Source of the DNA: Leptospiraceae bacterium
Lineage (GTDB): Bacteria; Spirochaetota; Leptospiria; Leptospirales; Leptospiraceae
Direction: 5' to 3'
Length of the DNA: 64,000 bases
Assembly (NCBI GenBank): GCA_016711485.1
Contig: JADJSX010000031.1
Coordinates: 188,502 to 252,501, forward strand
Part shown: one piece after another, positions 25,988-36,610 of the stretch
Layout: the number at the start of each line of letters is the position of its first letter
Position numbering within the stretch: position 1 is the stretch's first letter
Position numbers and translations under genes: made by a program
The notes under the pieces: generated by a model
Told to the model about the DNA's origin: nothing
Seen by the model: only the letters and a program-made list of their open reading frames with translations
Databases searched by the model: none

Positions 25988-28900
25988 CTATGGACAAACA
26001 GTTCCTCCAGCAAGTGGAATTCCATATTTGGCAGAAAGATAGCAACTTACAGTCAATCTGTCTCCAACGGGTAAAGTCGCATTGAAGTATAAAAATTCAC
26101 CAACAGTGCCGTTAAAACCATCCCCTACAAAACTAGGTCTTCCGAAGTAGAGTGCACTCGAACAATTGTAGCCTGGAGTTGTATTTACAATGCCAGAGAC
26201 ATTGAAATTATTTTTATACATAGCACCTGTTGTTCCATTATGATTTAGAGCAAAGATCATATTTGGATCTATACTAACAGATGAATTAAAGTCAGTTGAA
26301 CTAGCTATTTTTTGGTTGTTTTCCACTTCATTAAACAACGAGAATTCGTTTGACCCGTTATAATAGAGTAACTTGGTTCCATGATGAAGTAAAACTTTAT
26401 GAGTTCCTCCTCCTACAGAATTATTCATAACTCCAATGATTGTGTTATTTAAAGATCCAATATCAATTGAGCAAGGTCTCGTTAAATATTTATTGCTAAT
26501 GAATTGAACTACCGGTTTGCCATTAATTCCCGAACTTAAATAAGTTGGTTGATCCGCGCCAGTTCCCTGTGAAATATCTAAACCATTGCCAGCACTATCC
26601 TTCCAAAGAGAAACGTTAGTCGTTGACGTACTAAGACTATCTGCCTGTAAATGCATTTTTAAACTACTAGCTCCAATTGAACTGTTCCAGGAAGAAACTT
26701 GAATCGGGTGATAACCGGATAAAGCTTTTATTTCACCAGGAGTAAGCACACGGTTATAGACTCGCATGTCGTCTATCGATCCAGCGAATTCTCGAGTATT
26801 CAGATAAGAACCCATTGATAAAAATCCATCGCTGACTGTATTTAATACCTGACCGGCTGATGCGATCTGTCTTCCATTTACGTAAACTTGTCCGATTGTG
26901 CCATTATTTGTTGCACAAGCATGATGCCAGACATAGTCCAGAATTGTAACATTTGCATTTACATCCGCACCTTGTCCCCATAAGCGAACTAGGTTTTCTG
27001 ATTGCAGCCAAACAGCAATTACTTCCAAGCCTGCTCCTTGATTTCCATAACCAAAAGGAACTGGAGAAAATGATCCGGGCTCAGTTCTAAACCATAAACA
27101 CAATGTCCGCGGACTTGCACCCATTGGTGCATATGTGTCGGGTGCAGTAATTTTATTTCCGAGGGTTATAGGCATTTTATAAGCACTTGCAGAATTACCA
27201 AATCTATCCGAAGTAGGAGTAACGGTTCCACTTATACTTCCGTCGCTTCCAAATCCACTTACATCCTTTGTATCTCCTTGAAAATCATACCGTGCCACAA
27301 GACCTTCCGGTACTTGAACTGCTAATTCTCGGACTTGAGTGACGGATAACGCATTATTATAAATTCGAACATCGTCTATCTTTCCTGGAAATGTACTTGC
27401 ACTGTTCACGTTTGACCCTACTCGAAAGACACCAGATGCAGTAGTCGTCGCCGTTCCGAAGGTCTGACTTCCAAGTGATTTACCGTCATAAGTTACTACT
27501 ACATTTGTTCCATCAAACATGGCGCAAATATGTTGCCAATCGTTTATACGAAACGGTTTTTCTAAGGTGAAATTGGCTCCGGGTGCAGTCCAATTCCAAA
27601 CTTGGATGGTGTTTGCAGTGTAAGCGGATATACCAAATGCATTGTTAGGAGATCCTACCCCGTAGGAAACAATAACACTGTTACTTGGTGTTTGATCTGG
27701 TTTGATCCATGCACAAATTGTGCGAGGGCTTGTGTTAAGAGGAAGTCCGAGTGTAGTGGCATTTAAGTATTGTCCTGAATTCATTGAAAAACTGTACGCG
27801 CTATTTGTGTCTCCATCTTTTCCAATGATACCGGAAGAAGTGGCGGCTCCTGTAATTGCAAGAGTTTTGTTTAAAGGACCTGCATCAATTAAGCTGCCGT
27901 TGTTAAAACTATAATGTCCAACAAGGCCGGTTGCACCCACATTGTAAGATACTCCCACTTGCGCCGAATTGGCATTTTGCGCTAGTTCGTTGATTTCTCC
28001 GTCATTTAAGACACGAGTATATACGCGAGCTTCTGCAATCGCACCGCTAAAAAATTGATTCAGACTAGGTAGTCCCCCTACACTAATATTTCCAGAAGGT
28101 GTAATAGGTGCCGCGATTGATTCCGAACAAATATGTTTTCCATTGATATACATTTTCCAATTTCCTGCTGAACTAGAAGTTGCAGTAATATGCGTCCAAA
28201 TATTTGTGGGAAGGGTAAACTGACAATTAACACCCCAAGCAGAATTTTGTTGTAAGATGGTTAATTTATTTCCAATTGAATTTCGTAACAATAGACTGTA
28301 CCCGTTCGACAATCCACCTACGGCTAATATCTGTTGTTCGTTTCCTGTACCGGCACCATTCCATTTTACCCATGCTGCGAGTGATACATTCGTTATGTTT
28401 ACAGTTGGAGAGGTAGGATTGGATAGATAGCTACCGCTCACAAAGTTGTAAGCTCCATTTGCTTCATTAAATCTTCCTGTGGTTAATGTCGCCGACCCGC
28501 TTATGGTTAAATGATTAGTACCCGCATTGTCAATTGGTATTTTATTTAACGGATAATAAGCAATTAAACCTTCATTGATAACTTTTCTAACTCCATGTAA
28601 TTGGGTAACAAATAAAGCTTTTCCTGCAGTATATATGTAGGACGGGGAAGTTAAAGAGCCTTGAATTCCTACTCCATTGACGGATACTCCACTTCCGTTT
28701 CCGACTATAGTCCATACTTTTTTGGGTACAATTTCAATTTGTCGAATATAATTTGTCCCGTTATCTGCTACGTAAAGAAATGTACCGTCATGCGTAATAC
28801 TACTCGGACTACTAAATTTTGCACTCGTTCCAATTGCATCGACATTTTCGGAGGCTCCCGTGGTACCAGCAAAAACGGATTGGCCTCCTCCAGATGTATC

Positions 28901-31900
28901 GATTTGTAAGATTGTATGTGAACCTTTATTGGCCACATATAGAAATGTTCCGAGCAGTGTAATTCCTTCCGGAGAATTTAAAAATCCACCGCTAGAAAGG
29001 GTCGTAACTTCTTTTGTGTTCAAATCTAGTTTTCTAATTCTATTTCCTCCGGCTTCGGCAATATATAAAATATTTCCTTCTAATGCTAAGCCTGCCGGCT
29101 GATCAAACTTTGCCGCAGTTCCGAAACCATCCAAATATCCTGCTACTGGATTAATTGCTGTATTATCTCCGGCTATTGTTTCTGTTAATCCAGTAGAAAT
29201 TAGAATTCTTTTGATTCTATTGCCCCCTGTCCCGGAGGCAGATTCAGAAACGTATAAATATGTACCGTCAGTCGCGATACCTCTCGGAAAACTTAGAGAT
29301 GAAATTAAACCGGTTCCATTACTATTTCCTGCGGAGCCATTTCCAGCTATGGTTGTAACTAGGCCGCTAGAATCGACTTTTCGGATTTTATGGTTACCCG
29401 AATCAGATACGTACAGGTTTATAGTATCTGATATCACTCCGGCAGGATTATTAAATCTAGCCAAAATACCTATCGCATCATTATCCCCGGATAATAGACT
29501 TCCAACGGCTTCATTGATATTACCTTGGTATAAATGAAAACCGTTAGCCGATAAAGGTAAACCTTGTATTCCTGTTCCATTGGAAAAGCCATATACACAA
29601 TTTACATCGACTGTGATGTCTGAAGCCCCTGCTATTCCGCTTAAATTTGCTCCTGAATCAATTAATGTACAGATTTGCCCAATTGGTTGGCTAGTTATTA
29701 ATACATTAAATGGAGAACCGGGCGCAATATCAGCTATCGTTTGATAGGATGTTGATGTTCCGCCTGCCGTTACATTGACTGAAGAAGTTCCATTTGAAAT
29801 AGTGAGACCTGTTCCAAGAGCAATTCCTGAAGTAACAGTACCAATTACTTTATTATTTGGTGCTGTTGTAAATGTAGATGTAAATGCATTCATAGTAATT
29901 CCATTTATATCAGCCATATTACTAATGGCTACTGTATGAGATTGAAGTGCGGTAAGAGTGGCACTAGGATCAAACTGTGTTTGTATTAAGGAGATTGTCG
30001 AAACTGTACCGGCTACTGCTGCTGCCTCGGTAAGCGTAAAGTTTGCTCCCACAAAAGTAGCGGTATTCATGTCTTCGCTAAAGGTAACGTCTACATTAGC
30101 TGTCAGTAATACAGAAGTAGCCCCGTCAGTTGGAGTAATAGATACTACAACTGGTTTTGCTGTATCTGCTTCGGTTACGCTTGCTGTAAATATTTGTAAT
30201 AGGTTTCCTACCGCTCCGGATAATCCAGGAGTAGCGGTTGTGGTTAAATCAGGTTTAGCCCCAGTGTCAAAACTGCCTTCATTAAATTTTAGATAGAGAA
30301 TCGAATCATCTATCGTATCAATAATTGAACATGCTGTAGAAACGGAAGTTCCATGATCTAAGGTTACTCCTGAGTAACCGGCAATCAACCAATTAGTGGT
30401 TACTGTTCCAACACTATCTAGCGAATATCCTGGAAATGTACTATCAGTAACGGCATTAGTAAAACTGAGTTTGTAATGGTCAATCCTTCCATTGGCATCG
30501 CAGTCAAGAGTTTCTGCCGAAAGGATTCCAATATCATTATCAGTAATGGTTACTGTTTGCGTAGCACCACCGCTAATGCTGGAATTTATAGGAGCGGAGA
30601 AGGTAATGGTAAATGTTTCATCGCCTTCGTAGATGGTATCATCAGTTATTGGAATATTAAAATTAGCCGTAGTAGCACCAGCCGGAATAGTGAAAGTTTG
30701 TGTTACTTGTGCCGTGTAATCCGAGCCTGCGGTTGCTGATCCATTTGCTGTATTTAGAGTAACACTAGAATCTAATCCTGATATTGCTGATAGAGTAGCG
30801 CTTAAAGAGTAGTTGCCTACAGCTTCCCCGAAGCTAATTGTAGTTCCGGAAGTAAAGGAAATAGTTGGGGCTGTTTCGTCATTTGTAATGGTAGCTGTAT
30901 GTGTTAACGTACCTGAAGCGGTGGCATTTGTAGGAGTTCCCATATCTATTACAACTGTTTCATCTGCTTCGTAGAGGGTTTCATTTACAATATTAATTGT
31001 AATCGTAGCTGTTGTGGAACCAGCTGGAATGTTTAAAGGAGAAGCAGTAATGGAATAATCTGTTCCGCCTCCTATTGCGGTTGATGTCCCGTTTATAGTG
31101 AAAGGAATATCTACACTAAGCCCACTGGCGGCACTTAGCTGTGCGGTTACTGTCATTGTACCGGCGTTTTCTGCTACAGATTGCGAAACTGCTGTAAATT
31201 GAACTGTCGGAATTGGGTCATCGTCTGTAATTAAATAAGTATGGTTTGTATTTCCGCCCAATGTTGCGCTAGAGGGATTTGAGATTGTAATGATTATTGT
31301 TTCATTTATTTCATCTAAAGCATCGTTGTTGATAGTCAATGCAATATTTTGAGAAGTAACGCCAGTAGTAAAGGTAAGAGTTCCATTTGCTAAAGTAAAA
31401 TCTGCAGCAGTAGCAGTTCCACCTGTTACCGCATAATCAACCGTAACCGTTGTGCCATAGGCAGCTGAAAGACTCACAGGAACATTCACGGAAGTAGTTG
31501 ATTCTAAATTACTACTTGTAGTTGTATCAAAAGCTACGGTCGGTGGATCATCATCGGTAATCGTATATGTATGAACTGTATTTCCACCTAGTGTAGAATT
31601 AGTGGGATTACTAATTGTTACAATAACGGATTCATTTATTTCTGTTAAGGAGTCATTTGCGACTGTGAATGAAATGTTTTGAGAAGCTGTACCTGCGGCA
31701 AACGTCAATGTTCCACTATTAAGTGTAAAATCCGTACCAGAGCCAGTCGCTGTTCCTCCAGTTACCGCATAATCAACGGTAACCGTTTGACCAGATACTA
31801 AAGATAAACTTACTGGAATTGTTACCGCGGTAGTAGATTCTAAATTTGTGCTACTGGCAGTATTGAATGCAATTGTAGGAATTGGATCATCGTTCGTAAT

Positions 31901-32944
31901 CGTTATTGTATGCGTTAAATTTCCAGAAGCAGTAGCATTTGTGGTTGCTCCCATATCGAGCACAATGGTTTCATTTGCTTCGTTCACTGCATCGTTTATG
32001 ATTGTTACAGTTAAGTCTGCAGAGAGGGAACCTGCTGGAATAATAAGTGGAGTTGCGGATAATGTAGATTCTCCAATACCGTTTGTGGAAATTGCATTTC
32101 TTGTGATAGGTATTGTGACATTTAAACTGCTAATGGCGCTTAATTGAGCGGTTACAAGTATACTTCCACCTGATTCTACAATACTTTGGCTAACAGTAGT
32201 AAACTGCACAGTTGGAGTTGGATCATCATCAGTTATTGTGTAAGTTAAAGAAGGAGTCGCTCCGAGAATTGCGCCGATTGGATTGGAGAGGGTAATTATA
32301 ATTGTCTCATCAAGTTCATCTAAAGAATCATTTGCAATATTGAGGCTGATGTTTTGTGTAGTTGCGCCTCCACCGGTAAAAGTTAAAGTTCCACTTGCTA
32401 AAGTAAAATCAGCAGCTGTTGCAGTTCCACCTGTGACCGCATAGTCGATAGTAGCATTTAGACTGGAAGAAAGATTGACGGGAATTGTTACATTTGTCAA
32501 AGATTCACTTCCTGCCAAAGTCGCAGAGGCAAAGGAAATATTTATATTAAAAACAACAGAGATAAAAATCGAAGTTGTTGCCGAAGTTACATCGCCTACA
32601 GCCGTTACAGTGTAATTAGTTGCTATTTGGGTTACTGTTGGTAATCCGCTAATAGCACAGGTGAGTGGATCAAATACTAAACCTGTAGGAAGGGAAGGGG
32701 AAATGGAACAGGTGTTAATGTTTTCTGAATGAGTTGGCGTTTGGGTAGTGATTGTTTGGTTTACTGGGAAAACAAATGAATTAGGAGTGTAAACAATTGT
32801 TAGTGTGGGGGCGGAATTGGAAGTAGTATTTGTGTTTCCAAAGAGCAGTGGCAAATACTGGAGTAGAGATCTTTCAACGTCTGGACTACATGCAGATTGC
32901 AATATTATGAGAACACTAAGGATAAAATATTGAAACGTTTTCAT
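25988..32944 (-). CDS. Giant surface lipoprotein with Calx-beta, NHL and LamG-like domains
   Basis: The 2318-residue protein has a signal peptide with lipobox QSAC (Cys19). A putative-Ig segment is followed by six Calx-beta domains (about residues 115-810), each ending in a TITDDDP- or ITNDD-like loop that fits calcium binding. An Ig-like Big_5-type domain (about 920-1025), an NHL beta-propeller (about 1135-1450; units such as LYVSDSGNHKIRKVDSSG) and three LamG/concanavalin-like domains (about 1450, 1670 and 1880; GLIAYYPLN, GLVGHYSFN, GLVARYDFQ) follow, plus a final LamG-like module. It is probably a surface adhesin or matrix-binding protein; no catalytic motif is seen. Confidence 0.85.
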   Translation of the reverse strand: MKTFQYFILSVLIILQSACSPDVERSLLQYLPLLFGNTNTTSNSAPTLTIVYTPNSFVFPVNQTITTQTPTHSENINTCSISPSLPTGLVFDPLTCAISGLPTVTQIATNYTVTAVGDVTSATTSIFISVVFNINISFASATLAGSESLTNVTIPVNLSSSLNATIDYAVTGGTATAADFTLASGTLTFTGGGATTQNISLNIANDSLDELDETIIITLSNPIGAILGATPSLTYTITDDDPTPTVQFTTVSQSIVESGGSILVTAQLSAISSLNVTIPITRNAISTNGIGESTLSATPLIIPAGSLSADLTVTIINDAVNEANETIVLDMGATTNATASGNLTHTITITNDDPIPTIAFNTASSTNLESTTAVTIPVSLSLVSGQTVTVDYAVTGGTATGSGTDFTLNSGTLTFAAGTASQNISFTVANDSLTEINESVIVTISNPTNSTLGGNTVHTYTITDDDPPTVAFDTTTSSNLESTTSVNVPVSLSAAYGTTVTVDYAVTGGTATAADFTLANGTLTFTTGVTSQNIALTINNDALDEINETIIITISNPSSATLGGNTNHTYLITDDDPIPTVQFTAVSQSVAENAGTMTVTAQLSAASGLSVDIPFTINGTSTAIGGGTDYSITASPLNIPAGSTTATITINIVNETLYEADETVVIDMGTPTNATASGTLTHTATITNDETAPTISFTSGTTISFGEAVGNYSLSATLSAISGLDSSVTLNTANGSATAGSDYTAQVTQTFTIPAGATTANFNIPITDDTIYEGDETFTITFSAPINSSISGGATQTVTITDNDIGILSAETLDCDANGRIDHYKLSFTNAVTDSTFPGYSLDSVGTVTTNWLIAGYSGVTLDHGTSVSTACSIIDTIDDSILYLKFNEGSFDTGAKPDLTTTATPGLSGAVGNLLQIFTASVTEADTAKPVVVSITPTDGATSVLLTANVDVTFSEDMNTATFVGANFTLTEAAAVAGTVSTISLIQTQFDPSATLTALQSHTVAISNMADINGITMNAFTSTFTTAPNNKVIGTVTSGIALGTGLTISNGTSSVNVTAGGTSTSYQTIADIAPGSPFNVLITSQPIGQICTLIDSGANLSGIAGASDITVDVNCVYGFSNGTGIQGLPLSANGFHLYQGNINEAVGSLLSGDNDAIGILARFNNPAGVISDTINLYVSDSGNHKIRKVDSSGLVTTIAGNGSAGNSNGTGLISSLSFPRGIATDGTYLYVSESASGTGGNRIKRILISTGLTETIAGDNTAINPVAGYLDGFGTAAKFDQPAGLALEGNILYIAEAGGNRIRKLDLNTKEVTTLSSGGFLNSPEGITLLGTFLYVANKGSHTILQIDTSGGGQSVFAGTTGASENVDAIGTSAKFSSPSSITHDGTFLYVADNGTNYIRQIEIVPKKVWTIVGNGSGVSVNGVGIQGSLTSPSYIYTAGKALFVTQLHGVRKVINEGLIAYYPLNKIPIDNAGTNHLTISGSATLTTGRFNEANGAYNFVSGSYLSNPTSPTVNITNVSLAAWVKWNGAGTGNEQQILAVGGLSNGYSLLLRNSIGNKLTILQQNSAWGVNCQFTLPTNIWTHITATSSSAGNWKMYINGKHICSESIAAPITPSGNISVGGLPSLNQFFSGAIAEARVYTRVLNDGEINELAQNANSAQVGVSYNVGATGLVGHYSFNNGSLIDAGPLNKTLAITGAATSSGIIGKDGDTNSAYSFSMNSGQYLNATTLGLPLNTSPRTICAWIKPDQTPSNSVIVSYGVGSPNNAFGISAYTANTIQVWNWTAPGANFTLEKPFRINDWQHICAMFDGTNVVVTYDGKSLGSQTFGTATTTASGVFRVGSNVNSASTFPGKIDDVRIYNNALSVTQVRELAVQVPEGLVARYDFQGDTKDVSGFGSDGSISGTVTPTSDRFGNSASAYKMPITLGNKITAPDTYAPMGASPRTLCLWFRTEPGSFSPVPFGYGNQGAGLEVIAVWLQSENLVRLWGQGADVNANVTILDYVWHHACATNNGTIGQVYVNGRQIASAGQVLNTVSDGFLSMGSYLNTREFAGSIDDMRVYNRVLTPGEIKALSGYHPIQVSSWNSSIGASSLKMHLQADSLSTSTTNVSLWKDSAGNGLDISQGTGADQPTYLSSGINGKPVVQFISNKYLTRPCSIDIGSLNNTIIGVMNNSVGGGTHKVLLHHGTKLLYYNGSNEFSLFNEVENNQKIASSTDFNSSVSIDPNMIFALNHNGTTGAMYKNNFNVSGIVNTTPGYNCSSALYFGRPSFVGDGFNGTVGEFLYFNATLPVGDRLTVSCYLSAKYGIPLAGGTVCP

Positions 32945-33098
32945 GTTACTAAACCTCTTTTCATATTAGAACTTTTGGCTTTTATTTGGCAGAAATTAAA
33001 CTACAACTGGTATATTTAACAAGTCATTTTTCTTTTTTTTGCGATCTATTTAAAAATAAATCATAGCAGGCTTGGGGAATCGATTTTCTATAACAAGA

Positions 33099-33144
33099 GC
33101 CAAAAGTAATTACCCAATTGGCTTTTTAAAAATAGCGTTTGGTA
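33099..33144. repeat. Half copy of the TACC-ended palindromic element
   Basis: GCCAAAAGTAATTACCCA followed by AGCGTTTGGTA matches one half of the element at 1929-2039. The rest of the 323-base gap 32945-33267 holds nothing else I can name; the promoter of the giant lipoprotein gene must lie near its left end. Confidence 0.55.
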
Positions 33145-33267
33145 GAAGCAAATGTAGCATATTCGATTTAGAAATTATGTAATTTACTTAAGAATTAAAC
33201 TATAATCGGATAAATACAATAGGACTAAATAAGTCTTGTATGATTTGAACGACAAAAACAATCAAAT

Positions 33268-34520
33268 TCAATCAGTTGTAATAATTGGAATTTTAGAGTC
33301 GAATAGAGGAAATAATATTGATTTGGCTTTATTTCCTTGGAATAAAATTGGGATACAGGAACGAATTGGAACCGGAATTTGGTAGAATCGAAACAACTCG
33401 GAGATTTCTTTGTGTTTACCGTTCTGTAAAATTTTGAGTCCGGATTCTATAAGTCCTAACGATAGAGCAGATGGAATTTCTTTTACTTGATTGTTCCAAT
33501 GAACTAGACTAATTTTGTTTTTTATTTCTAATTTTGGTTTTTGTAAAACGGGAGAATTGCTGGGAATTAAAAATAAATCACTAGTTGGATTTTTCCATAA
33601 AATAATTTCTTTATTTTGGACTTGGAAGTTTGTATTTTTCTCTAATTCCTTTTTTACTTCTAAAATAATTTTTTTAGAGAGTGGGTGGACTTTCAAAATG
33701 CTCGTGTATACATCTAACATTTTTTTTAGAATTCCAAGTGGAATAGTTTCGAGGCTTATTCTGTTGATTTTTAGAAAGGAAGGAGTTTTTTTTGAATTCT
33801 CGGGCGATTGATTTTCTAGGTAGAGGTCTTCTTCGTTGTGGAAGTTTTCGTATACCTTCGTCGAATTTAATCCCTCCTTTTTCAAAATCGGAAGTACGTT
33901 TAGTCGGATTCGATTTCGCAGATAATCTTCGGATTGGTTTGACTCATCTTCGAAGAATTTCCAATTTGAGTTAGAGGTTAATAGATGTCTTTCTTCCTCT
34001 GTAAATACCATCATTGGCCTGAAAATTCCATTTTTATAGATAGGAAGTGTGTTTAATGTAGAGTATCCTCCGCCTCGAATTAGGTTGATGAAAACAGTTT
34101 CTAAATAATCATCCGTATGATGACCCGTTGTTATATAAGCATTATTCTTTAGAGAAATTTCATTTAAGAATTTATAACGAAACAATCGCCCTGTTTCTTC
34201 TAAACTTTTTTTTAGACGTTTTGAAAGTTTGGGAATATTTTTTTTTTTAGGAATGTTTGGGAAGAGAAGTTTTTCATTTCTAAGTGTATTTCTTCTTCTT
34301 GTAAAAAGTTATCTCGAATCAAATGGTTTAGGTGAAATAAAATTGGTTCTGGGCAATAGGAATTTAAAAATAGATACTGATAAAAATGAGCTAATAAACT
34401 TGAATCTTTTCCTCCTGAATATGCAATCACAGCTCTATGATTTTTTAGAAGAGAATGAAATGGTTTTAACCTTTCGAAATTAGATTGAAAAATTTGGCTA
34501 ACAAACTCTGAGTATTTCAT
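33268..34520 (-). CDS. tilS: tRNA(Ile)-lysidine synthase, split by a frameshift at an A11 tract
   Basis: The first part (34520 down to 34212) has the PP-loop IAYSGGKDSSLLAHF and LFHLNHLIRD. The second part (from 34185 by Met, open from ~34240) has ETGRLFRYKFLNEISLKNNA, TGHHTDDYLETVFINLIRGG and a TilS C-terminal region. TilS makes lysidine at C34 of the AUA-reading tRNA and is normally essential. The frames meet at a run of 11 A on the coding strand: one extra A gives NIPKLSKRLKKSLEETGRLF, the family-like sequence. So this is a sequencing error, true loss, or transcript slippage. The start overlaps the upstream phosphatase stop (ATGA). Confidence 0.8.
34238..34248 (-). other. A11 homopolymer at the tilS frame break
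   Basis: Eleven T on the plus strand (A on the coding strand) lie exactly where the two tilS frames switch. A net +1 (or -2) change restores a continuous reading frame. A second A8 tract follows at about 34207-34214. Confidence 0.75.
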
Positions 34521-36448
34521 AGATTCCTTTTAATGAGTAACATGGTGATATCATCGTGTTGGGTTCTTACATTTACTGAAAAATCTTTTAAGTCTTTGTA
34601 GATTCCATCTAAAATATCTTGCGAGTTTTCTTCATTGTATTTTTTGAAAGACTCGATTAGTCCTTCTTCTTCGAGTGGATCTCCTTTTAAGTTCATGGAT
34701 TCAGTAACGCCGTCAGTATACATTAATATAGAATCCCCAGCGTCTAATATGACTTTGCCTTCTGAGTAATATTCACTTATATCAGGCATGATTCCTAAAA
34801 TTGTTCCACCGGTAAATATAATTTCTACTTCTTTAGTTTTGGCTCGGTAGATTAGTAAATTTCCATGTCCACTACCACAGTAATAAAATTCATTTGAATC
34901 ATGGTTCCATTTTAGACAAGTTAGGGACATGAAACGCATAGTTGCCGCGTTTCGAGAATTGTAGTATAGATAGGAATTTAATTCTCTTACAATTTCTTTT
35001 AATTCACTGAGTCTTCGGATTACGGAGTGAATGATTGTTCTAGCGGTTACCATTACCATACCAGCAGGAAGTCCTTTTCCAGAAACATCTCCAATGGCAA
35101 ATATTGTTTCATTTTGATTGGGAGATACAAGTAAATCGTAATAATCCCCTCCAATTTCTCTTGCAGGTATCATAAGTCCTGCAAATTCGTATCTTGGATG
35201 GAGAGGCATTTCTCTTGGTAAAAGATTATGTTGGATTTCTTTGGCGATTTCAATTTCTTTTTCTAGTCTTTCTTGTTTTGCCATTTTATGGTACATAAAC
35301 GCATTATCGATCGTGATTTTTACAAGCTCCGAATAGGCAGTGAGAACTTCGACTTCGTCGGGAGTAAATAATCGTGTCGAATAACGTCCCAATAGAAATA
35401 CATAATCATTTACTTCTAATGTAAAAGAGGGAAGGTTTAATATCTGTTTGCCGGTAAATCCAATTTTTTTGGCAAGTGGTTCTTGTTCCGTAGAAATTAG
35501 AGTAGGGGTTTGTTTGTTAAAGAATGATTTGTATTCTTCAAAATTTTCTACAACAATGGAGTCTTGCGTAAGCTCTAGGGAATCAATGGTTCTGAGTAAT
35601 TTATGTGATGTGATAACTTTAAACTTGTGGTTATAAATAAAAAGTACATTTATATCGGTGTCCACAAGACCGGAAATGGTAAGTAGAGACATTTTAATAA
35701 TCTCTAGAGTATTGTTCAAATAGAGTTTATTTAATGTTAGCCCGGAGGAATGTAAGTTTACAAATTGTCTATACTTCGTGTTAGACTTATTGAAAATAAT
35801 TGTGTGATAAAGGGCAACAGCAATTTGATTTGAAATTAATTCAAATATTTCAAGATGTTTAAATTTTTCTTCTGCAAATGTTGGGTCGTCAAAATCAAAT
35901 ACTAGAAGTCCAAGAGTTGTAGTTTTATAAATAATTGGAATTAATATTTGGCAAACTGTATTATCCGTAATTTTTTTATAGGTTTTATCAAAATTATTTT
36001 CATCGGAAAGCGTTCTAAGTTGTGGTTTTCCTTTTTGGCAGCAGATTGTAAATGGGTGGGAGTGATCTTCAGAGTCGGTTTTTAATTTTGTAATAACGGA
36101 TTCTGATTTTCCTAAGTACCTTTCAAATTTGAAAAAACTATTCACGGGTTCATGGATTACAAATCCTGATTTTTCGAATCCGAACTTTGTTTTAAAAATA
36201 GAAAGTGTTTTTTCGCAAAGTTCTTTTAGGTCAAGGTTGGAGTCAAAAATAGTCACAAATTCTGTGATTAAATTTGCGTAGTCTGTAACGGTATCTGTTT
36301 TGGAGAATCGTTGGGATTTTCTTTTTTCTAGAATCCATTCCTTACCGCAAGTAATACAATTAAAAATTCCGTTAGTAGTAATACCGTCGGGAGTTTTTTC
36401 TTGGTTACAAAGTATACAAATGGAAGTTGTTGTCTCTAGTTCGTTCAT
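34517..36448 (-). CDS. GAF-domain SpoIIE/RsbU-type phosphatase with N-terminal zinc ribbon
   Basis: The 643-residue protein starts with a C4 zinc-ribbon-like segment (Cys 11, 14, 31, 34). One or two GAF-like sensor regions follow (CQILIPIIYKTTTLGLLVFD; FTPDEVEVLTAYSELVKITI). The PP2C domain has AKEIQHNLLPREMP, REIGGDYYDLL, IGDVSGKGLPAGMVMV, MYTDGVTESMN and HDDITMLLI. It is a predicted cytoplasmic partner-switching phosphatase responding to a ligand or redox cue. It shares four bases with tilS downstream, an unusual pairing. Confidence 0.87.
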   Translation of the reverse strand: MNELETTTSICILCNQEKTPDGITTNGIFNCITCGKEWILEKRKSQRFSKTDTVTDYANLITEFVTIFDSNLDLKELCEKTLSIFKTKFGFEKSGFVIHEPVNSFFKFERYLGKSESVITKLKTDSEDHSHPFTICCQKGKPQLRTLSDENNFDKTYKKITDNTVCQILIPIIYKTTTLGLLVFDFDDPTFAEEKFKHLEIFELISNQIAVALYHTIIFNKSNTKYRQFVNLHSSGLTLNKLYLNNTLEIIKMSLLTISGLVDTDINVLFIYNHKFKVITSHKLLRTIDSLELTQDSIVVENFEEYKSFFNKQTPTLISTEQEPLAKKIGFTGKQILNLPSFTLEVNDYVFLLGRYSTRLFTPDEVEVLTAYSELVKITIDNAFMYHKMAKQERLEKEIEIAKEIQHNLLPREMPLHPRYEFAGLMIPAREIGGDYYDLLVSPNQNETIFAIGDVSGKGLPAGMVMVTARTIIHSVIRRLSELKEIVRELNSYLYYNSRNAATMRFMSLTCLKWNHDSNEFYYCGSGHGNLLIYRAKTKEVEIIFTGGTILGIMPDISEYYSEGKVILDAGDSILMYTDGVTESMNLKGDPLEEEGLIESFKKYNEENSQDILDGIYKDLKDFSVNVRTQHDDITMLLIKRNL

Positions 36449-36556
36449 TTAGATTTTTCGTTACTAAAAAGGGCAAATAAAAGATCATATTAACAGTAGT
36501 TGTAAATAATTGGCAAGTAATACTTTTAAATGGAAAAATAAAAAAATGAGAGGAAG

Positions 36557-36599
36557 AAATAAATGAAGGTGCGAAACGCTTTCGCGCCATCATTTATTT
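36557..36599 (-). terminator. Terminator of nuoG-nuoI
   Basis: A long stem (AAATAAATGA...GCGAAA / TTTCGC...TCATTTATTT) sits 12 bases after the nuoI stop. On the minus strand it is followed, after about nine bases, by a T7 tract and then further T. Confidence 0.75.
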
Positions 36600-36610
36600 T
36601 GGATAATATT

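Noticed and set aside
28661..30739. Several plus-strand frames within the giant lipoprotein gene
   Set aside because: They are antisense shadows of a repetitive, Thr/Ser-rich gene with clear domains on the minus strand.
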